Of a DNA stretch of 64,000 bases, positions 44,650-57,185 are shown piece by piece (position 1 is the first letter of the stretch; the number at the start of each line of letters is the position of its first letter). Location: NCBI GenBank assembly GCA_002104935.1, contig MCGT01000009.1:372001-436000 (forward strand). Direction: 5' to 3'. The translations under genes and the position numbers were made by a program. The notes beneath the pieces were generated by a model, which was given only the letters and a program-made list of their open reading frames with translations, had not been told where the DNA came from and searched no databases. The DNA comes from Hesseltinella vesiculosa. Lineage: Eukaryota; Mucoromycota; Mucoromycetes; Mucorales; Cunninghamellaceae.

Positions 44650-45900
44650 TTTATTCAGTGCATAGCTCTTCGAAGCATCTCACACCGAAATCGCATCTGC
44701 CGCTTCACCCATCTGTGTGTGGGCCGGATGGCCCATTCGTCATTGTCGATGGCGATACAGCCGTTGTTCCTCCAGCGCGAATCTGATCGCCAAAGAAGAC
44801 GAAGAGCTGCGGCTGCAAATCATGACCGTCATTCATGGAACCGACCCTGGCTCTGAGCTTCGCAACATATCAAGGACATGTTCTATGTATACGGTCTATT
44901 CCCTTTTATTCCTGTCATTTCCTCTACAATGGCCTGATACCTGTTTTCAATACGATGGCGGAGGACCGGCAGCACCTCCTCATACACCAACCGATTGGAC
45001 CCTTCGTGCGTAGACCCTCTGGACAAAATACACCGTGCTGGACATGGAGATAGTTCTACCTGGGCACGGCTTGATCATGGATGCGCGAGATATCACCAGC
45101 AAACGCAATGCAAAGCTGCCAATGCAGCCCATGTGCTTTGATAAGGCTTGCTCACCAGAAACCTCTGCTCGTTCTGGTACTGTGAACGCAACATCCCACA
45201 TGGCCACTACAGTGCCTTCAAATTCGAGGTGCTAAGCACAACCTTGTCTCCTCAAACCAACTTGTGCCTTGGCTCTATGACGGAACATGCCCCGTGACGA
45301 CATACCTGTAGGGACCAGCTCAAGCCTCGCGTCTTCGCCATCCTGAACCGAGCCAAGTGACGGCGCATCCCCGATATAACCGAGTTGATCACAGCCTTAC
45401 GACAAACATACCCACACGATGTGACCCGTGAGATATCGATTCGACGACGGATGTGACATGTGCAGCTCAGCTGAGCTCATCAAGGACGTGGACTGATTGC
45501 CTTTGTTCAGAAACGGCCACGACCCAAACTCGTCCTTTGTCTTCTCTTTCCTCTGCTACAGTCCCGCTAGATCAAAGCAAGTTCACAGAAGAAAAAAGAG
45601 AATGTTGGAAGGAAGCGTTCTTAATATCCAGCCTGGCTTTTTGTGCCACCCGAGTATGATTCCGCCTTGTTGGCTCTTCACGAAGATGAACGCGAAAAAC
45701 AACCATCCCTGAGCGACATGGCCGCTGCTATTAGCGCATGGGAGCATACTATGGTTGGGCCAAGGAGGGCAGAGACGGACTGCATGGGATTACAATTTTC
45801 GTTAGGAGCCAAAGGAACCAAGCTGCACAGACAAAAAAAAAAAAGGGCTCGTGGCAGTTGGGTTTTGTCGAGGGGAAAAGTGGATGAGGTCATTTTTTTT
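44650..45900 (+). pseudogene. Stop-riddled coding-like relic, unknown
   Basis: A stretch with GC-rich, coding-like composition but no open frame longer than about 100 codons. Pieces such as AKEDEELRLQIMTVIHGTD (44780-44840), FWYCERNIPHGHYSAFKFEV (45170-45230), PDITELITALRQTYPHDV (45375-45425) and YDSALLALHEDEREKQPSL (45656-45712) read like protein in shifting frames. This suggests one or more decayed genes or a transposon body. I cannot name the family. Confidence 0.35.
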
Positions 45901-46212
45901 CCCTCTTAGTGATAAGTGTTATTTATTCAGGCAGGTTAAACTTCATTTACAGTAGCCTCCTAGTACCCCCTTCAAGTAGTTGAAGCCTGCAGTGGCAAGA
46001 TCGAGACAAGGAGTAGAGGCCAGGGGCTGAACAGTTTTTTCTTTTTGCCAAAAAGAGGATTTTCTGACCGACTTTTGTCTGGCTGCGGTGGTAGCTGATT
46101 GCTTCTTTTCCCCATTTTTTGTCTTTTTCTTTTTTTTTCTTTTTCCTTTTTTCTTGTATCATTACGGTCACCTGTCCCCTTTTGTCTTGTTCCCCTACCT
46201 TTTCAGTATTAG

Positions 46213-48573
46213 ATGCCCAGGAAAACGACCAATCAACTTTGGCAGCGATTCCTAGACAATCGACAAGGGCCAGCCGCCGAAGTGCAGGAGCTTGATGATG
46301 CCAAAAAAGCCAAGCTCCAGAAGAAACTGTACAAACAGCTCAACCAGGCTTACAGATACAAATACTGCAAGATGTTCTTAAAGTTTGCCAATTGGGACCT
46401 GGATCAAGCCTTTATGGATGTGCAATCGTTCAGGGATGCCACCGATGGGATTCTCTACCCCCCTGCCATTGCCACCGCCATGGAACAGCAGGGCACTGTC
46501 CTCAAGGGATTTCAAAACGATCGAGGGACCAGCTGTTATATCGATGCGCTCCTGTTTGCAATGTACATGGGCCTTGTGTGCTTTGATCCAATGCTGCTTG
46601 GCGAGCCTTTTGACCCTCGGCTCTTGTCTGTGCCCACGTCTCCCACTTCACCAACCTCGCCTACCAACCCAACTTTCCTTTTACACCAGCCGTCGACCTC
46701 CACCGTCCCACCGTCACCTGCTCCACCTCCACTTCCTCCTCATACCTTCAGCTCCACTCCTTCCTCGGGCCACCACCGACGTCATTTCTTCCGACACCAT
46801 CATCACGACGACCTGCACTACCCTCACCTCCGCCGCCGCCATCGGCTGCATCGCTTTTTCACGTCGTACCGATCCTCGTCCGCCACCACCCCGTCTGCAT
46901 CCCACCCAGCGTCACCCACCACCACCCACCGCTCGAACGATCTCGTCAATCCAGACTCGCCCCGCCTGACCACATCTCTCACCAACGACACCATTGCCAC
47001 CATGGCCATGCACACAGACGAGAAACAGCCTCCGAACCCAAGACATGAGCCTCCACTGAAACGGCTCCAATTTGAGCTGCGGTTCACCGTCAACAAGTTT
47101 CGCAAAGGTGGCCTGATAACAGCAACCTTGATGCAGCGACTGCGCGAGACAATGAGGGACGCTGGCTGGTTCCAAGACGCATCTCAAGAAGATGCGAGCG
47201 AGCTGTTCTTGTTCCTGACCAGTATCTTTGACCACCCTTATCTGCCTGTAAGAACCACTTTTCGTGAAAAAATCATGTTGCTCACTTGTATGTCGTTCTA
47301 GTTCCAGCTTCGTTTATTTCATGGCGGCAATCGTGACGCAGACGACGATCGCATGACGACGGACCGGCTGCTGCCACTTTGTCTGCCCGGCGAGTCTGAG
47401 CGGCAGGACGAGGAGCTGCGGCTGGAGTCGTTGCTGGTCGATCACTTTTACAACAGCATCATCACGGGACTCCGTCGCCAAGTCGATACCCCCTCCACCA
47501 CATCTACCATCCATGAAGATTCCCAAGACAACCACCCCTCCCAGCCGTCGACCCAGGCCTTTGTCAGTGATGATTCTGACGGCGACTCAATAGCCGATGA
47601 CAAAGTGCAAGTGACGACCGTTGAGTTTAGCAACAAGTCGCTGACGCAAGAGGACCCCGGCGATGGCCAAGAAAACGAGCCGACCGATGCCACGGACAAC
47701 ACCAATGACCCAAGCCTGCGACCTTCGACCACCAACACAAGCTCTGCCGAAGAAATCCAGGTCGATGCCTGGCAGGCCATGGAGCTGCTTCCTTTTTACA
47801 GCAGCAGCAATGAGCAAGGCGACACCATTGACCAGTTCCAGGGGAGCTTTCCTGATTCCTACCTGCTGCTGCCGATCGTGCTCAAACGCTACAAACTGCA
47901 AGACGGCAACTTTGTCAAGGACAACCGCGTGGTCTCCATCCCCGACACGATCCCATTCAAGCGCTTCATCAACCAAAATACCCATGCCACCTGCCTGCAG
48001 TGCCACAAGGACATGGACTACCTGCTTCGGATCCGCAGCGTCCTCTGCCATTATGGCTCGTCTCCGCAGTCTGGCCATTACATTGCCTATGCCAAGACCT
48101 TTTGTGACCAAACCGTCGGCTGTCAGCAAGAAACCTGGCTTCGCTTTGGTAACCATGAAAAAAAAAAAGCATGAAAAAGACGTCCATTCCATATTAACCC
48201 TTTCCCTCTCTTTTTTTTTTAACAAGATGATATGAATGTCGTTCAGCGAGTCGCCAAGGTCAAGGCAGAAAATGTGTTTGAAGATGCAGGGCTCCATGGC
48301 TATTTGTTTTTCTACGAGCTGCTGTGTCTGTGCGTCGACTGTTTGGAAGCCCCAGGCTCCGACTCGGACTCCGAACATGTTCTTGCTAAAGTTCAAAAGG
48401 ACCAACTTGCACCCCTGCCACCCCTGCCACCCCTACCGTCCGTCAACACATCCTCCACATCCATGCCCGCACCCTCCCAGGACCTCCCTCCTTTACCCAC
48501 ACGGACCCAGCGACCTACTGCCGATGAATTACGCACCAAACTGGCCAAGCGAAGTTCCTGCCGAATGATGTAA
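46213..48573 (+). CDS. CYLD-like ubiquitin-specific protease
   Basis: Deubiquitinating cysteine protease. Exons 46213-47247, 47302-48148 and 48227-48573 join in phase to 742 residues. The Cys box is FQNDRGTSCYIDALLFAMY with catalytic Cys108; its wording (SCYIDALLF) is closest to the CYLD branch of USPs. The His box is SSPQSGHYIAYAKTF, followed by WLRFDDMNV, which supplies the third catalytic position and ends the USP fold at LHGYLFFYELL. A zinc pair CLQCHKDM precedes the His box. A low-complexity Ser/Thr/Pro/His segment (about residues 138-260) and an acidic, Thr-rich one (about 435-510) are inserted in the catalytic domain. A short proline tail follows. Substrate and partners are unknown. 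AATAAA lies at 48622-48627. Confidence 0.78.
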
Positions 48574-48716
48574 AACGAGAAACCCCTGCCAGACCTCCCA
48601 TTCTTGGCATTGTGCCAATTTAATAAAGACAGACTTTCCAAAAAAAAAAAAATACAAGTATGATACAGACAGTGTGGATGGGGAGGATTAAAAAAAATAA
48701 GGCTGTGGCATCTTTC

Positions 48717-50825
48717 TCATGACCGCCATTGGCGGGGCAAGGACGGGAAGAAGCGACGAGAAGAGGTGGAGGGGGGGTCGATGGGGATGGAGGTGTGGTT
48801 GCCATGAGGAAGAGCAGGGTCCGGGGAGGCATCGGTGGGGGATTGCATCATGCGTGCGGGCAGTTGCATGGCTGGCTCTTCTTGCTGCTGCTGGGCCAGG
48901 TGGGCTTCTTGAATGGCCTGGCGGATTTGACGACGCATGTTTCGAGGTAGGCTACGGGCCATCCACGACTGGCTAAAGGCTTCGGCTTCTTCGATGGAAA
49001 AGGTCGGGCCAAAGGAGGACACGGTGGAGGAGGGCGCGCGCCGCGGAGCTGACATGCCTTGGTCCATGCGACGGCGAAGCGACAGCGAGAAGCCAGACTG
49101 GTTGGTCATACGGCGCGGGCGGTCGACGGCGGGCTCTGGCCGTTCCAGCGGATCCTGATCATCCACCACCACATGAATGGCACAGTCATGTTTGCACAAG
49201 GGACAGCTTGCTGATTTAATGGTGAGCCAGGGATCTATCGAAAAAAGAAAAAGTGAGTTTCATCCTTGAGGAGATGGAGCACGAACCGATGCATTCACAA
49301 TGGTACTCATGGCCACAGGGGAGCTTGCGTACGGTGTCGCCTTGGGTAAAGTCATCGAGGCAGATGACACAGGCGTCTTCTTGCTGACCGGAGGCAATGG
49401 AATGATGCAAGGATGCGAGGGACGCCGTGGGCTGGTCGGTGGCGAGCGTCTCAGCCTCAGCCAGTTTTCTTGGGTGGACAATGGTGGCGGCGAGAGCTTC
49501 AGCATTTTCCAGCGCTCGTTCGGTGCGGATGGACAGCGCAGACAGCGGACGATTAGGCACAGGCGTTCGGCCAATGTCTTGGTGGTCGGCTTGGTCTACA
49601 GGCTTGGTGGTGTCGAGTTGTCCGATGATACGGGTAGGAAAGTGTGGTAGGTAGGCTGGGTCAATCACATGCTTGTTGGCTTGCGGGCGACCAGCCATGG
49701 TCACCAGCGACATACCATGGTCGTCGTACATGCGCTGTCTTCGGCGGACACGCCAAAGGTGCCAATGGATACCGACTTTTTTCAACAATGACATGGAAAA
49801 GCAAACGAGAACAATGAGGGTTGTAAGAAGGTAAAATAAAATAAAAAAAAAAAGAGAGTAAAATAAAAAAAAAATAAGGTTAGACCCGAATCAGCCAGTT
49901 GCCATATATGCAATAGCGATAAACAGCTTACCAGAAATTAAAATGCTGACAAGAAAGAGTGACATCACAATCAAAAGGGTGAATTCCCAAGCGTTCGGAA
50001 AACCCCCGACGGCCGGATAAAGGGTGATTTTCAAGGCAGTTTGGTAACTGACATTGGAAGCTGGGTCGAGGCTGACAGGCTGAGGCTGTCGAAGAAGCTG
50101 CAAGACCTGTTTGCCGATATTGATGTCGACATAATATACGGTGATGTTGATGTAGTTTTCGACGGAGATCGTTGTCTACAGGAGAGGGAGTGCGTGGGTG
50201 AGTGCTACAAAAAAACAATGTAAAGACTTGTATAACTTACATCAGTATAGACACCTTGATCAAAGGCGCCATAGGCAACAACAGCTTGGGCGCCATCCAG
50301 AGCAGAAAACCAAGCTTTTTCGGTGAGGTTGCACTCGCCGCCGGCCTGGACAAGGGCTATTTTGGGCTGGTCGGTCAATAATGGTGGTATAATGTCGGTC
50401 GTGTTTAATTGACAGGACGTGCCTCGATCGTATAAAATGCCCTGAAAAGAAAGACTGAGTGAGCACTCTTTTTTTTTCACGTGTCATGTGACTTTTAGAG
50501 GACCCTTTCCTCCCCATTTTTTTTTCAGAAAACACATGCTACCTCTAGACCAGATTCAGGAGGAGTGACGTTATTGCATTGAATGATGTTGCGATCATTC
50601 TTTTGGGTATTTGTTCCATTGGCAGCAGGAATATCAATGTTGGATGTGTTGGTGTAAAGGGTAATAAATGCTGTCGCAGAGAAACGAGCAGGTGAGATTT
50701 TAAACTTGTTCATTTTTCCTTACTTTACATGTGGATATATATGTATTGGTGGAAGTGAATAATGCCGCCTGTATGGCTGATGATTGGAGCAAGATCAACA
50801 AACATAGAAACAAAAAGAGACCCAT
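48717..50825 (-). CDS. PA-TM-RING ubiquitin ligase 2
   Basis: Second membrane RING ligase in the window. The start at 50825 gives a signal peptide (MGLFLFLCLLILLQSS). PA-type exons follow: GILYDRGTSCQLN, KIALVQAGGECNLTEKAW and GAQAVVAYGAFDQG, with predicted N-glycosylation sites (NVSY, NITV). The membrane helix is WEFTLLIVMSLFLVSILISG. The cytosolic part has a basic stretch (HLWRVRRRQR), then a RING-H2: CVICLDDFTQGDTVRKLPC, HEYHCECI, then DPWLTIKSASCPLCKHDC. A GTTCGT donor splits the RING; the exons join in phase. A Gln-rich tail (AHLAQQQQEEP) follows and ends RRFFPSLPRQWRS. All RING ligands are present. Joining the TM exon to the cytosolic exon needs an AAG acceptor, so that border is less certain. 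Confidence 0.8.
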
Positions 50826-51167
50826 GTAATGAAAAATGGAAAGAAAGAATAAAAAGGCTGGAAAAAAAAAAGTAAAAGGGGGAAGTCGCTCACAAAAAAA
50901 AAAAACCCCCCCCACTACGCAAATCAGCGTAGAGTATCCCTTCTTAAAAAATGACTACCTTCTTATTTTATATCATTAGAACGCTATAGTAGCAAACTAC
51001 CAAAAGTAATTTATTTCATGTTGCTATCTCTCATAACCATCGAGCAACTGTATTCAAATTAATGTAAGACTTTTAACTTTTTATTTATATGGATGTCGTG
51101 GGATGAAGTTGGGATGAAAAGAGAGAAATCTATTTGAAATAGAGTGTCTACGCAGAGGAAACAGGCT
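50826..51167. other. Intergenic region
   Basis: 340 bp between the second RING ligase and the AT-1 transporter stop. It contains A and C runs (50897-50914) and otherwise AT-rich DNA. It should hold the RING gene promoter; no specific element was recognised. Confidence 0.4.
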
Positions 51168-53151
51168 TTAATCGGACAAGTTCAAACGCCAAAGGGATTT
51201 CGGCAGCTGTTCTAATTGGCGCACCACCGGCTTGATGTAGGTCACCAACAATGCTAACCCAACGAGAACACACAGCGAGCCTGCATAATAGTAACCATCC
51301 CGGTTAATCAAACATGTCCCGTCTAAATCTTTGCACAAAGAGTTGCCGGCCTCGGACGTGCACGAGAAAACTAGAAAAAAGAATAGAGCATGAGACTTCT
51401 CCTTTCAAAAGAACCCAACCGTTGCCCTTGCCTTGGTCTTGAGCATTGGTGATAGAGCAGCGCGACAGTGTAAAATAATCCACAGCCTTCAGCACAAAGA
51501 ATTTGGGCCAAGTCCCGCCAAAGTTACTAAACGTATTCAAAAGCTAAAAGAGCATCAGGACAGTTCGTGGCAAAGCATCACAAATCATCTTACTGTCATG
51601 TACGTGCCGCCAATGACGGGGTCAGCAATGCTGGTCATAAACGCCGAGATGCTCACAAATTGGACCGTGGACATAAATGAGCTCAGCACGGTGGAGGCCA
51701 TAATGATCCCAAAATAGACCAACCCCACGTCATGCTTGCCTTCAGGGTATCCAGCCACAACCAACATGCCCAATGCTGAAAACAACAATCGCCCATAAAA
51801 GGCGTACAGCCACTAATAATAACAGAGTCAGCCTTTTTTTTTTTTTTTGTTCCGAGGACTCATCCTTACAGGCTTCAATGGGCGGCTGCCCGTGGACCAC
51901 TTGGCAGCATAGTAACCAAAGAGAATCTGCAGAGGAAAGTCTAGCAGCACAGACAGAGCCATGTCTTCCTTGGAGAAGCCCTTTTCCACCAGCTTGAGCG
52001 AGGTGACGGCTTCGTGGCAAATGAAGCCAAGCTTGGCCACCATCAAGACAAGCACAAAATTCTTCATGTGGGGCAGCTTGCAAATCTTCCAGATGGTCTG
52101 GTACACGTCTCTGATGCCGAGTTGTTCCTCGTCTGTCGCCTTGTCTTCACGTTTGCCAAAGTAGAGCCACACAGTCACGACAAAGTACATGAACGCCCAG
52201 AACTTCATATAGGTGCTGAGCGGCAGTACGCCGACCAAGTTGTTGGGCTCGGACCGAAGGTACTTGTTACTGAATTCGGGAGAGTTGAAGGCCAAAAACA
52301 CGGTGAAGGACAAGAAATAGCCAATGTTCAGGCCAATGGTTTGTGCTGTCGAGGCATACGACAAGGACTCCTTGGACAGTAGCGTCAACGCCCAGCCTAA
52401 ACAAAAGAGGGGAAATGATGAGGACGATTCCTTGGCCCACTCTTTTTTTTTTTCTTTTTACCATCGACGGCAATATCTTGGGTTGCACAAAAGAACACGG
52501 TGAGCAAAAAGGAGGCGGTCAAACGGTAGACGGGGATATGTTCTTCTTGATCCATGATGCTATCAATATGGCTCCCCAGCCAATAAAAGAGAACGCCAGT
52601 CAGGAGTTGGATAGGGATGATCCATGATTTACGGCGGCCCACGCTGGGAGAATACACTGCATCGACCACCGGTGACCAGAGCAGTTTGAGAGAGTATGGC
52701 CAAGACGACAGCGAGAAGATGCCGATCTGAGAATAGGACAGATGAGCCTTGAGCAAAAATGGGATGGATCCAAAACTCAATCCCACAGGAATGCCTTGTA
52801 GTAAATCTACGGACAAGGTACAAAAAAAAAACATGAGACGTGCATCAAAAACAAAAGATGACAGATGGCGCAGGACAGCATGAACTTACATAACACGACG
52901 AGGAGAGCAAAGTTGGCTTGATCACGTTTGCTGAGAGGAGCATTGCCTTCTTCATATTCCGTGACGTGTACTGATTTGCCGTTCATCGTCTGCAGTTCAT
53001 GTTCTTCCTTGTCCAGCGGCGTGGGCATGGCATCTTTTCGTCGATGCGTCGCTCCGAGTGTATTATCCATGGCTGTGGTTTTTGCTTTCGCTTTTGAGGG
53101 TACACCTGGTTCATTATCCCGCGCTGGAATAATATGAGCTGTTGCAGGCAT
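51168..53151 (-). CDS. Acetyl-CoA transporter (AT-1/SLC33A1 family)
   Basis: Multi-pass ER membrane protein of the acetyl-CoA transporter family, which carries acetyl-CoA into the ER lumen for protein acetylation. Exons read NFALLVVL then DLLQGIPVGLSFGSIPFLLK, SSWPYSLKLLWSPVVDAVY, GRRKSWIIPIQLLTGVLFYWLG, FFCATQDIAVDGWALTLL and AQTIGLNIGYFLSF. Later come MVAKLGFICHEAVTSLKLVEKGF, LQILFGYYAAKW, and DPVIGGTYMTLLNTFSNFGG followed by TWPKFFVLKAVDYFT. The wording TQDIAVDGWALTLL and YMTLLNTFSNFGG is diagnostic of this family. The C-terminus ends SLWRLNLSD (stop TAA at 51168-51170). The start is set at 53151 (MPATAHIIPARDNEPG); MDNTLG further in is an alternative. Confidence 0.9.
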
Positions 53152-53283
53152 ATGAAAACCGAAAGGAAAAAGAAAGGAGAAGAGGAGCAAAAAAAAGGGG
53201 GGGAAGGTTTTTTTTTATTTCTTTTGACTTGCGGGCAACCAATTCGCATGGAAGGGTCCAATGGAGGTCATCCACAAATTGAA

Positions 53284-55547
53284 TTAACCTTTGTGTCCCA
53301 GGCGCACGGTGTTGACCTAATTTGAATAAAAAACGATAAATGGCCTGTCCTTTTCTTCTTCTTCTTCTTTTTTGTTTCTACCTTTGATGCAAACCGTAGC
53401 GAACAAAGAGTCTCGCCAATATGGTCCGTCAAGGGCGAGATGTTAACGAACATCAATGTCTTGCTGTTGCCTCCTGTGGAACGTAAAAGAATGAGAAGGG
53501 TCAAAAAAACTACGGTGTTTTTTTTTCTTACCAAGGGAGTTTTGCAATAAATAGGTCAGCTTGGAATTGCGATAGGGAATGTAGGTGCCTTCCTTGTTGT
53601 TGGCCAGGGCATGGATAACATCACCCAAGCAGCTCAGACTCTTGTTGATCGCCTTGGTTTCGGTCAAGCGATCGCCGGTGGAGCCAGACAGAGCCAGCCG
53701 CTCGGACCCAGCCAGGTCGATCAAATTCAGCACACCCGACGTACGCTCGTTGGTCTTTGGGTTATGGCCGGTCAGGCGTAGGATAAACACGCTATGGCTT
53801 CGAGAAGAACGCTCATTCAACAATGTTGCACCCGTCGCCCGGTTCTGGCTAGCCTTGTGTAGCATCATCTTGACTTTGGTCGGTGAATCCAGATGCACTG
53901 AAGGCGTGGAGAAAGTCAGTCGCTTGTATTTTTTTATTTTTTTGACGTTCTACTTACCACTTGTCAGGTCGGTGACTATGGTGTTGCCATTTTTCTCGTG
54001 GCGGATGTCGTGCTTGATCTTGCCATAGTCGGCGGCATTGCCCAGCAGATCGTGGATGGTTTCATTATAGATTTCCAGAAACTGGCCATGCATGGTGTAG
54101 TGCCAGCCACGGTCCGCCAGCTGCGTAGTGACGTCGTAGATCTGGTGGACAGCGCGCGGGATCATGCCCCACTGCTGGCGAGGCTGCGAGGGGCCTTGCA
54201 TGGTATAGGTCTTGCCGCTGCCGGTTTGGCCATAAGCAAAGATGCAGACATGGTACCCGTCCAAGGCAGACTGGACGAGCTGGCTGATTTCTTCAAAGCA
54301 TTCTTCTTGCGAGGCCGACGGCCCAAACGCTCTGTCAAAGTGAAACTGGTGCACTTTGGTGCTGCGCTTGCCTGTGAGGTTGCTGGTCACCACTTGCTCC
54401 GTCAGATCCATTCGGTCTTGGTATTCGCCATGGAAGTGGGCTTGGACTGCACCGTCGCGCTGCTGCTCGGATGGGATTGTCGGCCGCATACGGCAGAACA
54501 CACGAATGTTGCCCTTGAGTTCCTGCCAAGTGTTGTGCATCTTGCGCCGTACTTTTTCTCCGTCCAGTAGCTGGCTGTCGATATCGAAGCGTCGCTTGCG
54601 GTTGCTTTCTATCGATTTCGTCAGAGCTTCGAGCTTGCTTTGTCGGTCTGCCAATGTCGCATTTGTCTCCTGTCAGGTGTAACATAAATGAAGCGGTTCA
54701 ATGGGTCGATCGACCACCGGCTCCTTTTTCTTTTTTTTTTTTACCTCTAGCTTTTTGGTCGTGGCCGTCATTTTTTTGATTTTGTCTGCTCGCTGGGCCA
54801 TCAATTCCTTCAGTGTGGTCTAATGGATCAGTAAAAGAAGGCTGAGTGTTTTTTCTCGAGGAACTGACTGGGAAGACAGGTACCTGCAAATCAACCAAGG
54901 CTCTGGATTTGGTATCCCATTCTTGCAGGAGTTGTGTGGTTTGCAAGCGGGTGCTATTGATATCATGGTCGATGGTTCCCAACTGACGTTCGTATTGTTG
55001 GTTGCTTTCCTCTAGTTGTTGGTTCTGTCGCTCGTGGCTCAGGCGCAGGTTTTGAAGCGCAAGGGCGTGTCGCTGTTGCTTGGCCTGCCAGGTAGACGGA
55101 ATCATATGTGAGTGGTGCAAGAGGGCATACATCACAATAAAAAGACGAAAATGAGTTACCTTAACCATGGCTTCCAATTCATACACTTTATCTTGAGCAT
55201 CCTTGGTTGCGGAAGCGGTGCTGCCCAGGGTGGACTCTAATTCATCGGTCAGCTTTTGCACGTTTTCGACTACGCAAAGGGAGAAACTCGTTAGTCTAAG
55301 GCCCTTGCATCTTCCATGGCCAATGCCGACTCACTCTCGCTCGCCTGGTCACTCGTTCGTTCAGTCATGTCTTCAATGCGTTCCTAAAGAGAAGCAAAGT
55401 TAGCACAGCCAAATGGGTGATGAGGGATGGTACTTTGAGAGTCTTTCGTGCTTGAGGAGGCTTGAATTGTGTTGTTTGCTTTTTCTTGGTGGACGCACTG
55501 GCTTCATTGGACAGCTTCCGTTTGAGATTGCTGTTAACAGAGATCAT
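53284..55547 (-). CDS. Kinesin-14 (C-terminal motor, KAR3/KLPA-like)
   Basis: Minus-end-directed microtubule motor for spindle assembly and nuclear movement. The N-terminal exons give a basic head ([17 protein letters not shown]) and long coiled coils (about residues 60-270: [55 protein letters not shown]). The kinesin-14 neck [19 protein letters not shown] leads into the motor. The P-loop is [13 protein letters not shown], switch [14 protein letters not shown], switch [16 protein letters not shown], and the end has [16 protein letters not shown] with TAA at 53284-53286. Motor at the C-terminus plus the [11 protein letters not shown] neck define kinesin-14. About nine exons; the start at 55547 is the first ATG in frame, and a further short upstream exon was tested and did not fit in phase. 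Confidence 0.92.
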
Positions 55548-55868
55548 GGGTTTGCGAATGGATGGTATCGTTTGGCGTGGTAAACTTGATGACTACAAAT
55601 ACTATCAGCTCTTCCATTCCGCCCTCTTGTTCGCTCACTTACATTGGTCATCAACGGTTTAAAATGTAATAAAATGTGAGGGAAAATAAAAAAAAAAAGG
55701 GAGAAAAAAAACAACGCGGTCGGCCAAAAAAAAAAAAAAAAGGAAAGACACCTAGAGAAAGGTGACCGATGAGAGGACTTGTGATTGGTGGAATGCTATT
55801 GCAGCAAAAAAGGAACAGCTCTTTCGAAAAAAAAGGCTCTCTTTTAACTCGTTACTCTCAACGAAAGG

Positions 55869-56969
55869 ATGACCCAGGCCAACCAAGACACTGATCCCAC
55901 TGCCCTCTTGGGCACGTATCTGCTTCAAGGATGGGTAAATGCAAAGACGACAGCGGCAGCTTGATCTGACTTTATTTTGAAACAGGTCATGACCGATGAA
56001 ATCTGCTCCGTAGGTGAATGCTCGGTGCCATTGATGCGATCCAAAGACAAATCGCTCAAGTTCTGTGTCGCCCACGATACGCTGCCTACCAAGGGACCCT
56101 ATGTGACGTACACCAAACCTAGTGCAACACCAACGCCACAGCGATCCATCCAACCATCCTCGACTCCCACAGCCTCGCCATCGGCCGCTGCCCCTACAGC
56201 AGCCGATTGGAAGCAAGATCCGGGTTTTATGGACAGACGACAACGAGCCTCGGAGCTATTAGGTCAAAAAATGTTAGCACAATGGGCTTTGCTGAATGAT
56301 GTTTGCCCCAACGATGCATGCTCCGTAGGTTGATCAAGCTCGACGTACAGGACGCCTCACCCTCCCTTTTGACTTTATGCTAGGCTCCTCTCGTGCGCCA
56401 CCCGGTCGAAAAGTACCTGCACTGTGTTGTTTGTGAACGAGACTATGACCTGGAAGAAGGCCAGCTCCGGCCCCGCCCGCTCACAGCCGCCCCCCAATCT
56501 CTGGCCAAGTCGCATACCACCGCTCAAGAAGACATGGCTACTTCGGCATCCCAAACGGAACCACCAAACACTCGTGCTTCGCTCCATCAACCTCCGGTCA
56601 AGTTGCATGGAGACGACACCAGCCTGCCAACCTCGGCCGAGCTTGAACAGCTGGTCCATTCACCCATGACATCACCTGCCACGGATCGACGTCAAAAGCG
56701 CCACAAGGTAGAATATTCTTGGAGACGATGATGGATCTGATTTTTTTTTTTTGGCTTAGACACTTGCCACTGCTGCGGGTAGCACGAGTGTGGCGGCGGC
56801 TTCAGCAAATGTCGTCACTGCCATTGCCGTCTCTACCGATCGGCTGTGTCAAAAACTCTTGGCACTGACTGAGCAGCTGGAAACCTGTGAAGACCTTCAT
56901 GATTGCCAATTACTTTGCCAGTCCATCGAAGCCTGCTCCAATGCCATTGCTGCCTGCCGAAAGGTGTAA
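55869..56969 (+). CDS. p27 autoantigen (ZNRD2/SSSCA1) family protein, two zinc ribbons
   Basis: Exons 55869-55934, 55986-56324, 56384-56707 and 56760-56969 join in phase to 312 residues. The family motif appears twice. The first is LLGTYLLQGWVMTDEICSVG with ECSVPLM, and the second is LLGQKMLAQWALLNDVCPND with ACSVAPLVRHP and LHCVVCERDY. The second copy has the full set of Cys pairs; the first keeps C-x4-C and a later FCV. Family members have been linked to the mitotic spindle and microtubule binding, but biochemistry is thin. The segment between and after the ribbons is Thr/Pro/Ser-rich, and the last exon is helical (LTEQLETCEDLHDCQLLCQS), looking like a coiled-coil end. Transcribed divergently from the kinesin-14 gene 320 bp away. 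Confidence 0.75.
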
Positions 56970-57185
56970 GCAAGCCCCATCCTACGATCTTTATTTGTAC
57001 CATTTGCCGCGATAATGATAAAAAGAGTGTGTTCCAGCTTTTTAGCAGGGTTGCACAACATGGCTCATCGTCCCTTTCCCTCGGTAGATCGCACCTTGGC
57101 AAATTCTGCTGTTAAAAACCCGTCGGTGTTCCTTTTTTTTTTTCGTCTCCTTTTTCCCACCCATTTTCTCGCCACAAACCTTCGG

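Noticed and set aside
57015..57185. Upstream in-frame ATGs of the helical protein
   Set aside because: They would add a C/T-rich, Phe-rich translated leader typical of untranslated DNA; kept as a possibility only.
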